A stretch of 64,000 bases of DNA from Bacteroidota bacterium (GCA_947460175.1 CANHGW010000008.1:1-64000); one strand, 5' to 3'. Counted from the stretch's first letter, positions 37,154 to 45,983 are shown. Numbers and translations are program-made. The notes: generated by a model from the sequence alone, not told the origin.

Positions 37154-39175
37154 CTATTTTACCAACCATTTCTCAACCGAACGATGTTGGCCATTGCTTA
37201 TTTCTACCCAATACAATCCTGTTTGTATTCCGCTAATAGATTCTTTATAATAATCCTGATTAAAACGAATCTCTTTATTAAGCAATAGTTTACCTGTAAT
37301 ATCTACTATTCGTAACTTACAAACTTGATTCGTAAAGAAATCACTATAAATTTCTAAGTTAGAAGATGAAGGATTTACTAATTTAAAATAGCGTTGTGTA
37401 CCATATAATTGAGCTTCTTTAATTCCATTCGGAAAATTGAATTTAAAATAACTCATTACAGGTATGTGATCTGAAGTTGTATTAGCATAAGATTCAATAA
37501 AGCTTTCAGATTCTGTAAAAATAAAACAGCTACTATCGGCGTAAAATGGATATAAAGCAGAAGATGCGACCACATTATCAATAATATGATCTGTAGAAAA
37601 GACAAAAGTTGTTTGGCCTGCAAATAAAGATGGCAGTGTAATTCCAGTATAGCCTGAATTTAACAAATATTGGTAAGGCGATACAGTTTGACCTGTTACA
37701 GCCGACCCTTCTAAATAATCGTTGAAATCTCCAATAACAATTACTTTTTTCCCAGGAAATAATGCATTTAAACTATCCGTCATTTTTTGTGTGCCACACA
37801 CTCTTCTATTATAATCACTCAAGGTAGAACTTGCTTTTGCATGAATATTTGCAAAAATGACTGTATCAGCATTGCCTGATGCCAATTTTAATTTTGCTTT
37901 TAAAATAAATGGGAATCTTCCTGAAGAAAAACAATTATAAGCACTCGTATCAGCAGGATACGTGGATGCCAATAATCCAAAAGTACCTAAGTTATCTATT
38001 TTATTCGTATTATAAATATAGCCTAGTTTTTGACATGACGCATAAAATCCACTTGCAGGTGAGGTTACACCAGAACAAAATGGCGAAACTACATAGCTAT
38101 AATTAGGTCCCAAAGCGGCTGTAATAGAAGCAATTTGATTCACATTGACAATTTCTTGTAGGCAATAGATATCTGCATTGATTTCTTTTAATAGTTTAGT
38201 AGCATTGAGACGAGCAAGATTTGTATCACAGGCGCAATTAGAAGGATCCCCAAACCAACGCATATTCCAATTAAATACCCTGAGTGTTTTACTATCTGGC
38301 AATGAAGTACCAAGTAATTGAATTGACTCATTCATTAAATTGCCATTGTAACTAAAGGTAAGTTTTTTGCGATATACCTTATCTGTTATTGTAGGTGAAA
38401 TACGAACATAAACAGTTTGTGTAACTCCTCCTGCAGCTGATGTATAATTCAACGTATTGGAATAATTGACTCCATTTTTAGATATTTCAAAAGGGGCAGG
38501 CACATCTACATCAAAACTTGTAGAAATTGCTGACATGTTGAATGTAAAAGTTTCAGGTGTAGAATTGCCTCCTACACCGGCTTGTCCCACATTCATAAAC
38601 TTTTTTGATACAATAAGAGTACCATTATTAATATTAACATCATCAATTTTCCAAGTTGCAGCTGCTACTGTAGTGGATGTATATTTAAAGGCTATATACA
38701 TTGGTGCAGAATTATATGCTGTTAAGTTAATGGGTCCACTCAAAAACCAAACATCCGAATTGGAAGTAGGAAGTACTACAGGCAAGGCAGTCCATGTAGC
38801 CGCATTGGGATTCCCTGTTCCAGCATAATTGTATGATATTAATACTTGAATAAAATTACCTGCATATTTTGTTCTCGACCAAAAAGACAACATAGGTGCC
38901 AATGTTGTATTCAGATTTACTAAAGGCGAAATAAGCCAATCTTCGTTGGTATTGTTTCCACCTCCACTGTACCCGCTCATTTGAGCAGCTTTACCTACAT
39001 AGCCCACTGTTGTGCATGACCAAGTATCAGAACCAGTTACACTGTATTTAGTCCAGCCGGTAGGAATCCCACCAACACAACTAGTGAAATCTTCATGCAA
39101 AGACGTGACTTGAGCTTTACTTTGAAAAAAACTGAATAAAAGAAATGAGATTATTAAGTAGGTTACCTTTTTCAT
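37154..39175 (-). CDS. T9SS-secreted endonuclease/exonuclease/phosphatase-fold protein
   Basis: A 673-residue secreted protein: signal peptide (SFFQSKA), a jelly-roll choice-of-anchor domain (WLISPLVNLNTTLAPMLSFW, WKIDDVNIN), a short beta domain, then an EEP catalytic domain (about 300-580). The active set is complete: FNWNMRW (Asn), IYCLQEIV (Glu), FANIHAKA (His), GDFNDYL (Asp and Asn), TTSDHIPVM (Asp and His). A type A sorting domain ends it. It should cut DNA, RNA or phosphate esters outside the cell. It has its own promoter, next to the receptor operon. Confidence 0.9.
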   Translation of the reverse strand: MKKVTYLIISFLLFSFFQSKAQVTSLHEDFTSCVGGIPTGWTKYSVTGSDTWSCTTVGYVGKAAQMSGYSGGGNNTNEDWLISPLVNLNTTLAPMLSFWSRTKYAGNFIQVLISYNYAGTGNPNAATWTALPVVLPTSNSDVWFLSGPINLTAYNSAPMYIAFKYTSTTVAAATWKIDDVNINNGTLIVSKKFMNVGQAGVGGNSTPETFTFNMSAISTSFDVDVPAPFEISKNGVNYSNTLNYTSAAGGVTQTVYVRISPTITDKVYRKKLTFSYNGNLMNESIQLLGTSLPDSKTLRVFNWNMRWFGDPSNCACDTNLARLNATKLLKEINADIYCLQEIVNVNQIASITAALGPNYSYVVSPFCSGVTSPASGFYASCQKLGYIYNTNKIDNLGTFGLLASTYPADTSAYNCFSSGRFPFILKAKLKLASGNADTVIFANIHAKASSTLSDYNRRVCGTQKMTDSLNALFPGKKVIVIGDFNDYLEGSAVTGQTVSPYQYLLNSGYTGITLPSLFAGQTTFVFSTDHIIDNVVASSALYPFYADSSCFIFTESESFIESYANTTSDHIPVMSYFKFNFPNGIKEAQLYGTQRYFKLVNPSSSNLEIYSDFFTNQVCKLRIVDITGKLLLNKEIRFNQDYYKESISGIQTGLYWVEISNGQHRSVEKWLVK

Positions 39176-39179
39176 TCAG

Positions 39180-39187
39180 CAAAAGTA
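39180..39187 (-). promoter_or_regulatory. -7 box of the secreted nuclease gene
   Basis: TACTTTTG lies only 4 bases before the ATG at 39175 on the minus strand, so transcription would start at the ATG. It shares TACTTTTGCTGA with the receptor promoter. Confidence 0.5.
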
Positions 39188-39213
39188 AATATATTATTAT
39201 CCAATAAAAAAAA

Positions 39214-40614
39214 TTAATCGTCAAACGCATTCGATAAAACGGTCTTGCTATTCATTTTTGTTTCATCTAATTCGCCTTCCCATCTTGCAACCACTGCGCT
39301 TGCAATACAATTACCCATTACGTTGACACTCGTACGAGCCATATCCATCAATGCATCTATACCTAAAATAATGTATAAAGGCCACTCTTTCAATCCTAAA
39401 TGACTAAATGTAGCAATAGTTCCGAGTAAAATGACAAAAGAGGCACGTGGTACGCCTGCAACACCTTTACTCGTAATCATAAGTGTAAATACAATAAACA
39501 ACTGCTGTCCAATGCTTAAATCGACGCCACAAGCCTGAGCAACAAATATGCTTGCTAATGACAAATACAATGTAGTCCCATCTAAGTTAAAACTATATCC
39601 CAAGGGCATTACAAAGGAAACTATTTTACGAGGGACTCCGTATTGTTCCATATTTTTCAATGCCTTTGGCAACGCACTTTCTGAACTAGCTGTTGCAAAA
39701 GCTAATGTAAATGGTTCAGAAATTACCTTGAATAAATTTCGAATATTCAAACGAGCAAAAAATGCAATAGGTATAAGCACTAAAAATACAAACGCGATTA
39801 ATGCACCATAAAGTGTCAGAACAAGGTAAATGCCATTGAGCAAAACCCCAATACCCATTTTACCTACAGTATATGCAATTGCCCCTCCTACCCCAATAGG
39901 AGCAAAATACATGACAATATTCGTAAATTTAAACATGGTCTCAGCAAGGCTTTCCGAAAATTCGAGCAAAGGCTTCTTAAGTCGATCACTCAACATGGCG
40001 AGTGAAATTCCAAATATGATACTAAAAATAACAACCTGTAATACCTGTCCTTCAGAAATAGACTTGGCTATATTTTCGGGGAAAATATGCAATACGATTT
40101 CTTGCCATGTTTGTTGCTTGGCATCAGGCATTTCTTGATTAGTTGTTGTAGGTAGTACAATTCCACTACCCGCTTTTGAAAAATTAATAGCAGCTAATCC
40201 AATAAACAATGCCAATGTAGTGGCTGTATAAAAATAAACCAATGACTTCCATGCTAAGCGTCCTACTTGTTTCAAATTGGAATGGCCCGCAATACCAACT
40301 ACCAAAGTGGCAAAAATTAATGGAGCTATAATTGTTTTAATTAATTTTAAAAATATTTTACTCAAGATATCAAGTTTGATTGCTATATGTGGAAAATCGT
40401 ATCCAATTTCTATACCTACAATCATAGCAATTAAAATCCAAGTAGGTAATTTCTTAGTCATCCATCCATAGTATAGCAATATAGCTATCCCAATACACCT
40501 CAAAACGAATAATACATCATCGCTAAAAATAAGTGTATATGGATTTAAAATATGAACCAACAATATAAGTACTGAACTTATTAATACAACAATGGACAAT
40601 TGCTTATTCTTCAT
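39214..40614 (-). CDS. Dicarboxylate/amino acid:cation symporter (DAACS family)
   Basis: The 466-residue protein belongs to the DctA/GltP family. Hydrophobic helices cover most of it. Diagnostic parts are FATASSESALPKAL (the serine-rich reentrant loop HP1), GYSFNLDGTTLYLSLASIFVAQ (TM7, with the NLDG motif), VAGVPRASFVILL (HP2) and DALMDMARTSVNVMGN (TM8, the DxxxD/R sodium-substrate site). The likely substrates are glutamate, aspartate or C4-dicarboxylates; sequence alone does not separate them. It is convergent with nothing and divergent from the RluF-like gene. Confidence 0.93.
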   Translation of the reverse strand: MKNKQLSIVVLISSVLILLVHILNPYTLIFSDDVLFVLRCIGIAILLYYGWMTKKLPTWILIAMIVGIEIGYDFPHIAIKLDILSKIFLKLIKTIIAPLIFATLVVGIAGHSNLKQVGRLAWKSLVYFYTATTLALFIGLAAINFSKAGSGIVLPTTTNQEMPDAKQQTWQEIVLHIFPENIAKSISEGQVLQVVIFSIIFGISLAMLSDRLKKPLLEFSESLAETMFKFTNIVMYFAPIGVGGAIAYTVGKMGIGVLLNGIYLVLTLYGALIAFVFLVLIPIAFFARLNIRNLFKVISEPFTLAFATASSESALPKALKNMEQYGVPRKIVSFVMPLGYSFNLDGTTLYLSLASIFVAQACGVDLSIGQQLFIVFTLMITSKGVAGVPRASFVILLGTIATFSHLGLKEWPLYIILGIDALMDMARTSVNVMGNCIASAVVARWEGELDETKMNSKTVLSNAFDD

Positions 40615-40719
40615 GAAGCGAATTTATAAAAACTAATCAAGGAAATGGGTGCTCTTTTTACAATTAATTCAATAGAAGCCATTTTTCTTTAATATTATTG
40701 TAAATCTTTTCTCACTTTA

Positions 40720-41442
40720 ATGAATTCAGAAGGCACTCAAATAAATAAATATATAAGCTCTACCGGCTACTGCTCGAGAAGAGAAGCTGATAAATTGATT
40801 GAACAATACAGGGTTATGATTAACGATGATTTGGCAACTCCTACTTCTAAAGTATATCCAGGAGATCAAGTAATTGTAGATGACGAACCCCTCAAAAAAT
40901 CGAAGAAACCTCCTGTATACATTGCATTTAATAAACCCATAGGTGTAACCACTACCACTGATTTAACCGACCGAACCAATGTAATCTCTTACATCAATTA
41001 CAGTAAACGAATTTTTCCTATCGGACGACTCGACAAAGATTCTGAAGGACTTATATTGCTTACAAATGATGGAGATATAGTCAATAAAATATTACGAGCA
41101 GGCAACGAACACGAAAAAGAATACATCGTATATGTAAACAAGGCAATCACGCCTGATTTTACAAAAAAAATGAGTAATGGTATTCCAATCATGGGAACTA
41201 TTACATTAAAATGTAAAGTGAAACAAGAAGGAGGAAAACGATTTAGGATTACACTCAAACAAGGTCTTAATCGGCAGATTCGTAAAATGTGCGAATACCT
41301 AGGATATGAAGTAGTATCGCTTCAACGGGTAAGAATCATGCATATACAATTGGATAAGCTAGCACCAGGCAAATGGCGTTATTTATCACCAGCCGAAATA
41401 CAACAACTCGAACATTTACTAAAAGAATCCAACAAAAATTAG
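40720..41442 (+). CDS. rluF: 23S rRNA pseudouridine synthase, RluF-like
   Basis: A 240-residue enzyme with an N-terminal S4 RNA-binding domain (about 8-55; INKYISSTGYCSRREADKLI) followed by an RsuA-family catalytic domain. The catalytic Asp is in FPIGRLDKDSEGLILLTNDG, with KEYIVYV, and the C-terminal GLNRQIRKMCEYLGYEVVSLQRVRI. RluF modifies U2604 of 23S rRNA; assignment to RluF is by domain order and length. Confidence 0.88.
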   Translation: MNSEGTQINKYISSTGYCSRREADKLIEQYRVMINDDLATPTSKVYPGDQVIVDDEPLKKSKKPPVYIAFNKPIGVTTTTDLTDRTNVISYINYSKRIFPIGRLDKDSEGLILLTNDGDIVNKILRAGNEHEKEYIVYVNKAITPDFTKKMSNGIPIMGTITLKCKVKQEGGKRFRITLKQGLNRQIRKMCEYLGYEVVSLQRVRIMHIQLDKLAPGKWRYLSPAEIQQLEHLLKESNKN

Positions 41443-41468
41443 AATAATAATTCAATTTATTTTTTTTA

Positions 41469-41476
41469 TAATTTTG
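41469..41476 (+). promoter_or_regulatory. -7 box of the small secreted-protein gene
   Basis: TAATTTTG lies 13 bases before the ATG at 41490. No clear -33 TTG. Confidence 0.4.
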
Positions 41477-41489
41477 TAAAAAAAATACC

Positions 41490-41795
41490 ATGAAAAAGAT
41501 ACTTATTTTTTCTTTTCTTTTGGCTTCAATTCAAACATTCGCCAGAGGTGAAAAGGAATTAATCAATCAACAAAAAAAGCAAGAAAAAATTATTAAATCT
41601 GCTCATAACAAGGGTAAAATTACCGAATTGGAATATGACAAATTAATGAATGAGCAGCAAATCATCAAATCCTCAATTCGAAAAGCTGCCCTTGATGGTG
41701 TATGGACCTCACGAGAATTGAACTATGTCAATGGAAAACTTGAGCGAGCCGAAAAACGATTGATTAGATACAAAAACAATTCGGAAATATACTAA
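41490..41795 (+). CDS. Small secreted basic protein (101 aa)
   Basis: A 101-residue protein with an N-terminal signal peptide (KKILIFSFLLASIQTFA, cleavage about residue 19). The mature part is a highly charged helical segment with many Lys and Glu residues. I recognise no family. It ends 17 bases before a strong terminator. Confidence 0.65.
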   Translation: MKKILIFSFLLASIQTFARGEKELINQQKKQEKIIKSAHNKGKITELEYDKLMNEQQIIKSSIRKAALDGVWTSRELNYVNGKLERAEKRLIRYKNNSEIY

Positions 41796-41812
41796 GTAAA
41801 CACATATAAAGA

Positions 41813-41838
41813 AAGCCACCGTTTTGGTGGCTTATTTT
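41813..41838 (+). terminator. Terminator after the small secreted-protein gene
   Basis: An 8-bp perfect stem (AAGCCACC 41813-41820, GGTGGCTT 41826-41833), loop GTTTT, followed by ATTTT. It stands between convergent genes, so it may act for both strands, less well for the minus strand. Confidence 0.75.
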
Positions 41839-41859
41839 ATAGTATTGCCATGTGTGAAT

Positions 41860-42843
41860 TTACTTTACAGCATACATAATTTCTTTTGCAATTTTTACTG
41901 TTTTCTCAATCGAAGGTAAAAATTCAGCTACCAATGTAGGGGCATAATGCATATTAGCATCGGCACTACAAATTCTACGAATAGGTGCATCCAAATAATC
42001 GAAAGCTTCTTTTTGAACACGATAGGTTATTTCAGAAGAAATACTTGCAAACGGCCATTGTTCTTCCACTATCATCAATCGATTTGTTTTTTTCACTGAT
42101 TCTACAATTGTATGCCAATCCAATGGACGAATTGTACGTAAGTCAATTACCTCTGCGCTGATTCCTTCTTTTTGTAATTCTTCAGCAGCACCCAAGGCCA
42201 CTTTCATCATTTTATTGTACGATACGATGGTAACATCTGTACCAGCACGTTTGATATCGGCTTTGCCAATTGGGATTAAATATTCTTCTTCAGGCACATG
42301 TCCCATATCACCATACATTACTTCACTTTCCATAAATACCACAGGATCATTGTCGCGAATGGCACTTTTCAAAAGTCCCTTGGCATCATATGGATTCGAA
42401 ACCGAAATTACTTTTAATCCAGGCATGTTGGCATACCAACTTTCAAATGCAGATGAATGTTGTGCACCTAATTGCCCTGCAGAACCATTAGGTCCTCTAA
42501 ATACAATAGGACAACTAAATTGGCCTCCACTCATCGACAGCATTTTGGAAGCATGATTAAATATCTGATCAAGCGGCAACACTGCAAAATTCCATGTCAT
42601 GAACTCAACAATTGGTCTCAAGCCATTGGATGCTGCGCCTACAGCAATAGCAGCAAATCCTAATTCAGCTATTGGGGTATCTATAATTCGTTTAGCACCA
42701 AATTCGTCGAGCATCCCTTGGCTTACTTTGTAAGCACCATTGTATTCTGCTACCTCTTCACCCATTAGAAATACCGATTGGTCTCTTCTCATCTCTTCTT
42801 GCATTGCTTCCCTGAGGGCTTGTCTAAAGGCTATCTCGCGCAT
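41860..42843 (-). CDS. pdhB: Pyruvate dehydrogenase E1 component, beta subunit
   Basis: A 327-residue protein of the alpha-ketoacid dehydrogenase E1-beta family. Parts include FLMGEEVAEYNGAYKVSQGML, RIIDTPIAELGFAAIAVGAA, QLGAQHSSAFESWYA (active-site region) and RTIRPLDWHTIVESVKKT. I use the ATG at 42843; the earlier TTG at 42867 sits inside a TATTTTTG promoter box. Length and sequence favour PdhB. The E1-alpha, E2 and E3 genes are not adjacent. Confidence 0.92.
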   Translation of the reverse strand: MREIAFRQALREAMQEEMRRDQSVFLMGEEVAEYNGAYKVSQGMLDEFGAKRIIDTPIAELGFAAIAVGAASNGLRPIVEFMTWNFAVLPLDQIFNHASKMLSMSGGQFSCPIVFRGPNGSAGQLGAQHSSAFESWYANMPGLKVISVSNPYDAKGLLKSAIRDNDPVVFMESEVMYGDMGHVPEEEYLIPIGKADIKRAGTDVTIVSYNKMMKVALGAAEELQKEGISAEVIDLRTIRPLDWHTIVESVKKTNRLMIVEEQWPFASISSEITYRVQKEAFDYLDAPIRRICSADANMHYAPTLVAEFLPSIEKTVKIAKEIMYAVK

Positions 42844-42864
42844 ATTGTATTTGTTTAAAGCATA

Positions 42865-42872
42865 CAAAAATA
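42865..42872 (-). promoter_or_regulatory. -7 box of pdhB
   Basis: TATTTTTG on the minus strand, 21 bases upstream of the pdhB ATG. Its last three bases are the TTG that would otherwise look like an upstream start codon. Confidence 0.5.
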
Positions 42873-42987
42873 AGGAGCAAAAGTTTATAATTAAGTTTTT
42901 TTTTATAGAAGTTGAATTAGACCTATTATCTCTATTTTTATAATTTTTCTAACAGAATACAGCTAGCTGAATATCAAAAAAATCGAT

Positions 42988-42995
42988 TACATTTG
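42988..42995 (+). promoter_or_regulatory. -7 box of the phosphotransferase gene
   Basis: TACATTTG; its TTG (42993-42995) is the apparent first codon of a longer reading frame. Being in the promoter, that start cannot be used; the real start is downstream. Confidence 0.5.
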
Positions 42996-43046
42996 TGCAC
43001 ATATGTTAAATTAATATCACTAAATAGTAACCAAATTATTATCCAA

Positions 43047-43730
43047 TTGACTGAAATCAAATCGTATATCAATTTTATTATTCAACAATGGCGATATGCT
43101 TTTAAGGATTCAATGTTTGCATTAAAAATGCTATTAACTCCTGGTTTGTTTATACTTTACTCTGCAGTCACACAACATCTAGGCACTTATGTAGAAATGA
43201 GAAAGGGAGTAGTTTTAGAAGATAAATTACTTTATTTATTACCAAGTTATGATTTCTCTTTTTATGTATTCATATTACTTTACACTTCGCTTACACTGGC
43301 AGTTATCACACATCTCGACAAGCCTAAAGTGATATTGCGTATTATTGAAATGCATTTCCTTGTGGCAGTCATTCGTCAGATTTGCATATTGCTTATAGCT
43401 CTCGAACCACCTGCTGGATTAATTGTATTACGTGATATTTTTTTAGAAAACACGGTTTACCCAAGACATACACCCTTGACCAAGGATTTATTTTTCAGTG
43501 GTCACGTGGCTAGCATTTGGCTTTATTTCCTATGTACTGACCGTAAATATGTTCGCTATTTTTTATTATTCGCAACGTTTATCATGAGTTTTATGATATT
43601 GAGTATGCGAGTACATTATACTTATGATGTATATGGCGCTTTGCTTATTACATTCCTTTTGTATAAAGCTCCTTTATGGATTAAAAATTACATTTTTGAT
43701 GGTCGATTTGCCGATGCAAAAGCAGAATAA
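43047..43730 (+). CDS. PAP2_C / sphingomyelin-synthase-like membrane protein
   Basis: The reading frame is open from the TTG in the promoter box; I start at the TTG at 43047 (about 227 residues), though the ATG at 43113 is also possible. The protein has about six membrane helices. The catalytic-type motifs are DLFFSGHVASIWL (the SGH histidine) and the later VHYTYDVYGALL (HxxxD), as in sphingomyelin synthase-like phosphotransferases and PAP2 enzymes. It probably moves a head group onto a ceramide-like or other lipid, by inference. Many Bacteroidota make sphingolipids. Confidence 0.75.
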   Translation: MTEIKSYINFIIQQWRYAFKDSMFALKMLLTPGLFILYSAVTQHLGTYVEMRKGVVLEDKLLYLLPSYDFSFYVFILLYTSLTLAVITHLDKPKVILRIIEMHFLVAVIRQICILLIALEPPAGLIVLRDIFLENTVYPRHTPLTKDLFFSGHVASIWLYFLCTDRKYVRYFLLFATFIMSFMILSMRVHYTYDVYGALLITFLLYKAPLWIKNYIFDGRFADAKAE

Positions 43731-43741
43731 AGTAATTGAAA

Positions 43742-45139
43742 CTAAAGTAGAATCCCTTTTAAATAGAGCATAGCCACCGAAAAATAAATTAATAGTCCTG
43801 TAACATCAACCAATGTAGCTACAAATGGTGTAGAGGATGCTGCGGGATCGGCACCTAAACGTTTAAGTAATAATGGCAACATAGACCCCATTAATGACCC
43901 CCACATGACTACCCCTATTAAAGATGTACCTACAACTAATGCAATTCTAAAGTAATGTTCACCAAATGTAGGTGAGAATAAATGCCAAAGACTGATAACG
44001 GAAAAACTAAATACACACAATGTTAATCCAAGAAATAATCCTGAAAATATTTCTCGTCGCATGACAGTCCACCAGTCTTTGATCGTAACTTCTCCCAATG
44101 CCATCGCTTGAATAATGAGAGTGGCAGCTTGAGAGCCACTGTTACCACCACTTGAAATAATCAAAGGTATAAAGGTAGCTAACATCACGACTTTGGCGAT
44201 TTGCCCTTCGAAATTTGACATGGCAGTTATTGTAAGCAACTCCCCAAAAAATAACACAATAAGCCAAACAATTCGTTTTTTATACAATTGAAAAAGAGAC
44301 ACATCCAAATATGGATCATCCAAGGCTTCGGTACCACCTATTCGTTGAATATCTTCAGTATATTCTTCTTCTACAACCCATAATACATCATCAATCGTAA
44401 CGATTCCCAACAAAACATTGCGATCATCAACTACAGGCAATGCCACTCGGTTATTCATTTGAAAAACATTGGCTACTTCTTTTTGATCATCATTCACATG
44501 CAATGAAATATATCGACCATCAATCAAGTCCGAAACATGGGTTGTTTTTGGGTCTACCAAAAGAAAATCACGAATCCTAACGTCATCAATTAATGTTCCA
44601 TTTGCATCAGTTACATAAATTACATCTATGGTTTCGGAGCTTTTACCATAGTCGCGTATGTACGTCAATACTTGCTCTACTGTCCAGTCGAGTTCTACAT
44701 CAATATAATCGGGCGTCATCAATCGACCTACACTCTCTTCAGGATAACCTAATAAAGATAAAGTAACTTTTCGTTCCTCTGGATTCAAATGCTTAATTAT
44801 CTCTTTTACAGTACTACTAGGCAATTCACTTAACAAAGAAGTACGGTCATCTGGAGGCAAATCATTCAATATCTGAACGAGCTGATAAGGCGGAAGTGAT
44901 TTTAATAATTCCTCTTGAATACTGACATCTAAAATTCTAAAAACAGCTAACGCACGCTGAAAATCCAATTGCTGAAAAAAAGGCAAGGTATGCTCAGGCA
45001 TTTCATAAATCAATTCCGCAACATCCGATATGTTTAAATCATTGATTAATTCACGCAATTCTACTGACGCATCGAGCTCAATTAGCTTTTCGACTCGCTC
45101 TACTAATACCTTTATTTCATCCAATTGTGTTGACACCAT
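43742..45139 (-). CDS. mgtE: Magnesium transporter MgtE
   Basis: A 465-residue Mg2+ channel: helical N domain (about 1-130, with EERKVTLSLLGYPEESVGRLMTPDYIDVE), two CBS domains (about 135-260) that sense Mg2+, a plug helix, and five membrane helices (LITLLFFGELLTITAM-like region, PLIISSGGNSGSQAATLIIQAMALGE and DPAASSTPFVATLVDVTGLLIYF). Complete, and convergent with the phosphotransferase gene at an 11-base gap. Confidence 0.95.
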   Translation of the reverse strand: MVSTQLDEIKVLVERVEKLIELDASVELRELINDLNISDVAELIYEMPEHTLPFFQQLDFQRALAVFRILDVSIQEELLKSLPPYQLVQILNDLPPDDRTSLLSELPSSTVKEIIKHLNPEERKVTLSLLGYPEESVGRLMTPDYIDVELDWTVEQVLTYIRDYGKSSETIDVIYVTDANGTLIDDVRIRDFLLVDPKTTHVSDLIDGRYISLHVNDDQKEVANVFQMNNRVALPVVDDRNVLLGIVTIDDVLWVVEEEYTEDIQRIGGTEALDDPYLDVSLFQLYKKRIVWLIVLFFGELLTITAMSNFEGQIAKVVMLATFIPLIISSGGNSGSQAATLIIQAMALGEVTIKDWWTVMRREIFSGLFLGLTLCVFSFSVISLWHLFSPTFGEHYFRIALVVGTSLIGVVMWGSLMGSMLPLLLKRLGADPAASSTPFVATLVDVTGLLIYFSVAMLYLKGILL

Positions 45140-45300
45140 GCAAAAGTAAGTGTTTAACTGTGTATATTTGTTGAGGATAAATGTTTTATTTTTTTGATAA
45201 TATCCTTTTATTAATGGCCTTTTGAGGTGAAATTTTCAATAATCTAAAAAAAAATACAAAATAGTTCCAAAATATTCTTTTTCTGTACAAAATATTTCAT

Positions 45301-45308
45301 TACCTTTG
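45301..45308 (+). promoter_or_regulatory. -7 box of rpmB-rpmG-DUF4295
   Basis: TACCTTTG followed by CATTCCC, nearly identical to the rRNA -7 box and its downstream CACTCCC. The rpmB ATG is 23 bases after the box. Confidence 0.7.
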
Positions 45309-45331
45309 CATTCCCAAAAAACAAAAAAGTA

Positions 45332-45568
45332 ATGGCTCGTATTTGTCAAGTAACTGGAAAAACCCCTATGAAAGGGAATAAAGTATCATTTTCTAACAAG
45401 AAAAGCATTCGTCGCTTTATGCCAAATTTGCAAAGCAAGCGTTTCTTTCTTGCAGAAGAGGACAAATGGATCACATTAAAGTTAACTGCTCATGCTATGC
45501 GTACCATCAATAAACGTGGTTTATTGAATATAGTAACAGAAATGCGTGCAGCTGGCGAAAAAATATAA
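45332..45568 (+). CDS. rpmB: 50S ribosomal protein L28
   Basis: The 78-residue L28 begins MARICQVTGKTPMKGNKVSFSNKKSIRRFMPNLQ and ends in the normal RTINKRGLLN stretch. First gene of a three-gene operon read from a promoter that resembles those of the rRNA. Confidence 0.97.
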   Translation: MARICQVTGKTPMKGNKVSFSNKKSIRRFMPNLQSKRFFLAEEDKWITLKLTAHAMRTINKRGLLNIVTEMRAAGEKI

Positions 45569-45594
45569 TTAAGAACGTAATAAAACATTAAGTA

Positions 45595-45777
45595 ATGGCA
45601 AAAAAAGGTAATAGAGTTCTTGTAATATTAGAATGTACTGAGCACAAAGATTCTGGTTTGGCTGGTACAAGTCGATATATGACTCAAAAAAATAAGAAAA
45701 ATACCCCAGAACGTATTGAGTTAAAGAAATTTAACCCAATCATGAAAAAATATACAATTCACAAAGAAATTAAATAA
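45595..45777 (+). CDS. rpmG: 50S ribosomal protein L33
   Basis: The 60-residue L33 has [33 protein letters not shown] and a basic C-terminus (KYTIHKEIK). Only one Cys is seen, so this is the cysteine-free (non-zinc) form. It lies 26 bases after rpmB. Confidence 0.96.
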   Translation: MAKKGNRVLVILECTEHKDSGLAGTSRYMTQKNKKNTPERIELKKFNPIMKKYTIHKEIK

Positions 45778-45786
45778 TTATAAGTC

Positions 45787-45960
45787 ATGGCAAAAGCAGC
45801 TTCAAAAAACTCAAAAGTTAAAGATTTAAAAGCTTCAGCAGAAGCTAAAAACTGGACGAAGGTAATTCGTGCGGTACGGAGCCCTAAATCTGGCGCTTAT
45901 ACATTTAAAGAGCAAATCATTCACAAAGAAAAAGTGAGTGACCATCTTGCAGGAAAATAA
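45787..45960 (+). CDS. DUF4295 protein, small basic ribosome-associated protein
   Basis: The reading frame encodes 57 residues beginning MAKAASKNSKVKDLKASAEA and ending KEKVSDHLAGK. Lys-rich and basic, it lies 9 bases after rpmG, the usual place of DUF4295 in Bacteroidota. The gene arrangement argues for a ribosome-associated role. From memory, a Bacteroidota-specific large-subunit protein named bL38 has been reported from Flavobacterium johnsoniae; I cannot confirm that it is this one. Confidence 0.82.
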   Translation: MAKAASKNSKVKDLKASAEAKNWTKVIRAVRSPKSGAYTFKEQIIHKEKVSDHLAGK

Positions 45961-45983
45961 TTTTTCCTGTTTGTAAAAATAGT

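Noticed and set aside
43742-45331. Extra small gene in the gap between mgtE and rpmB
   Set aside because: The roughly 190-base gap holds only AT-rich sequence and the rpmB promoter box.
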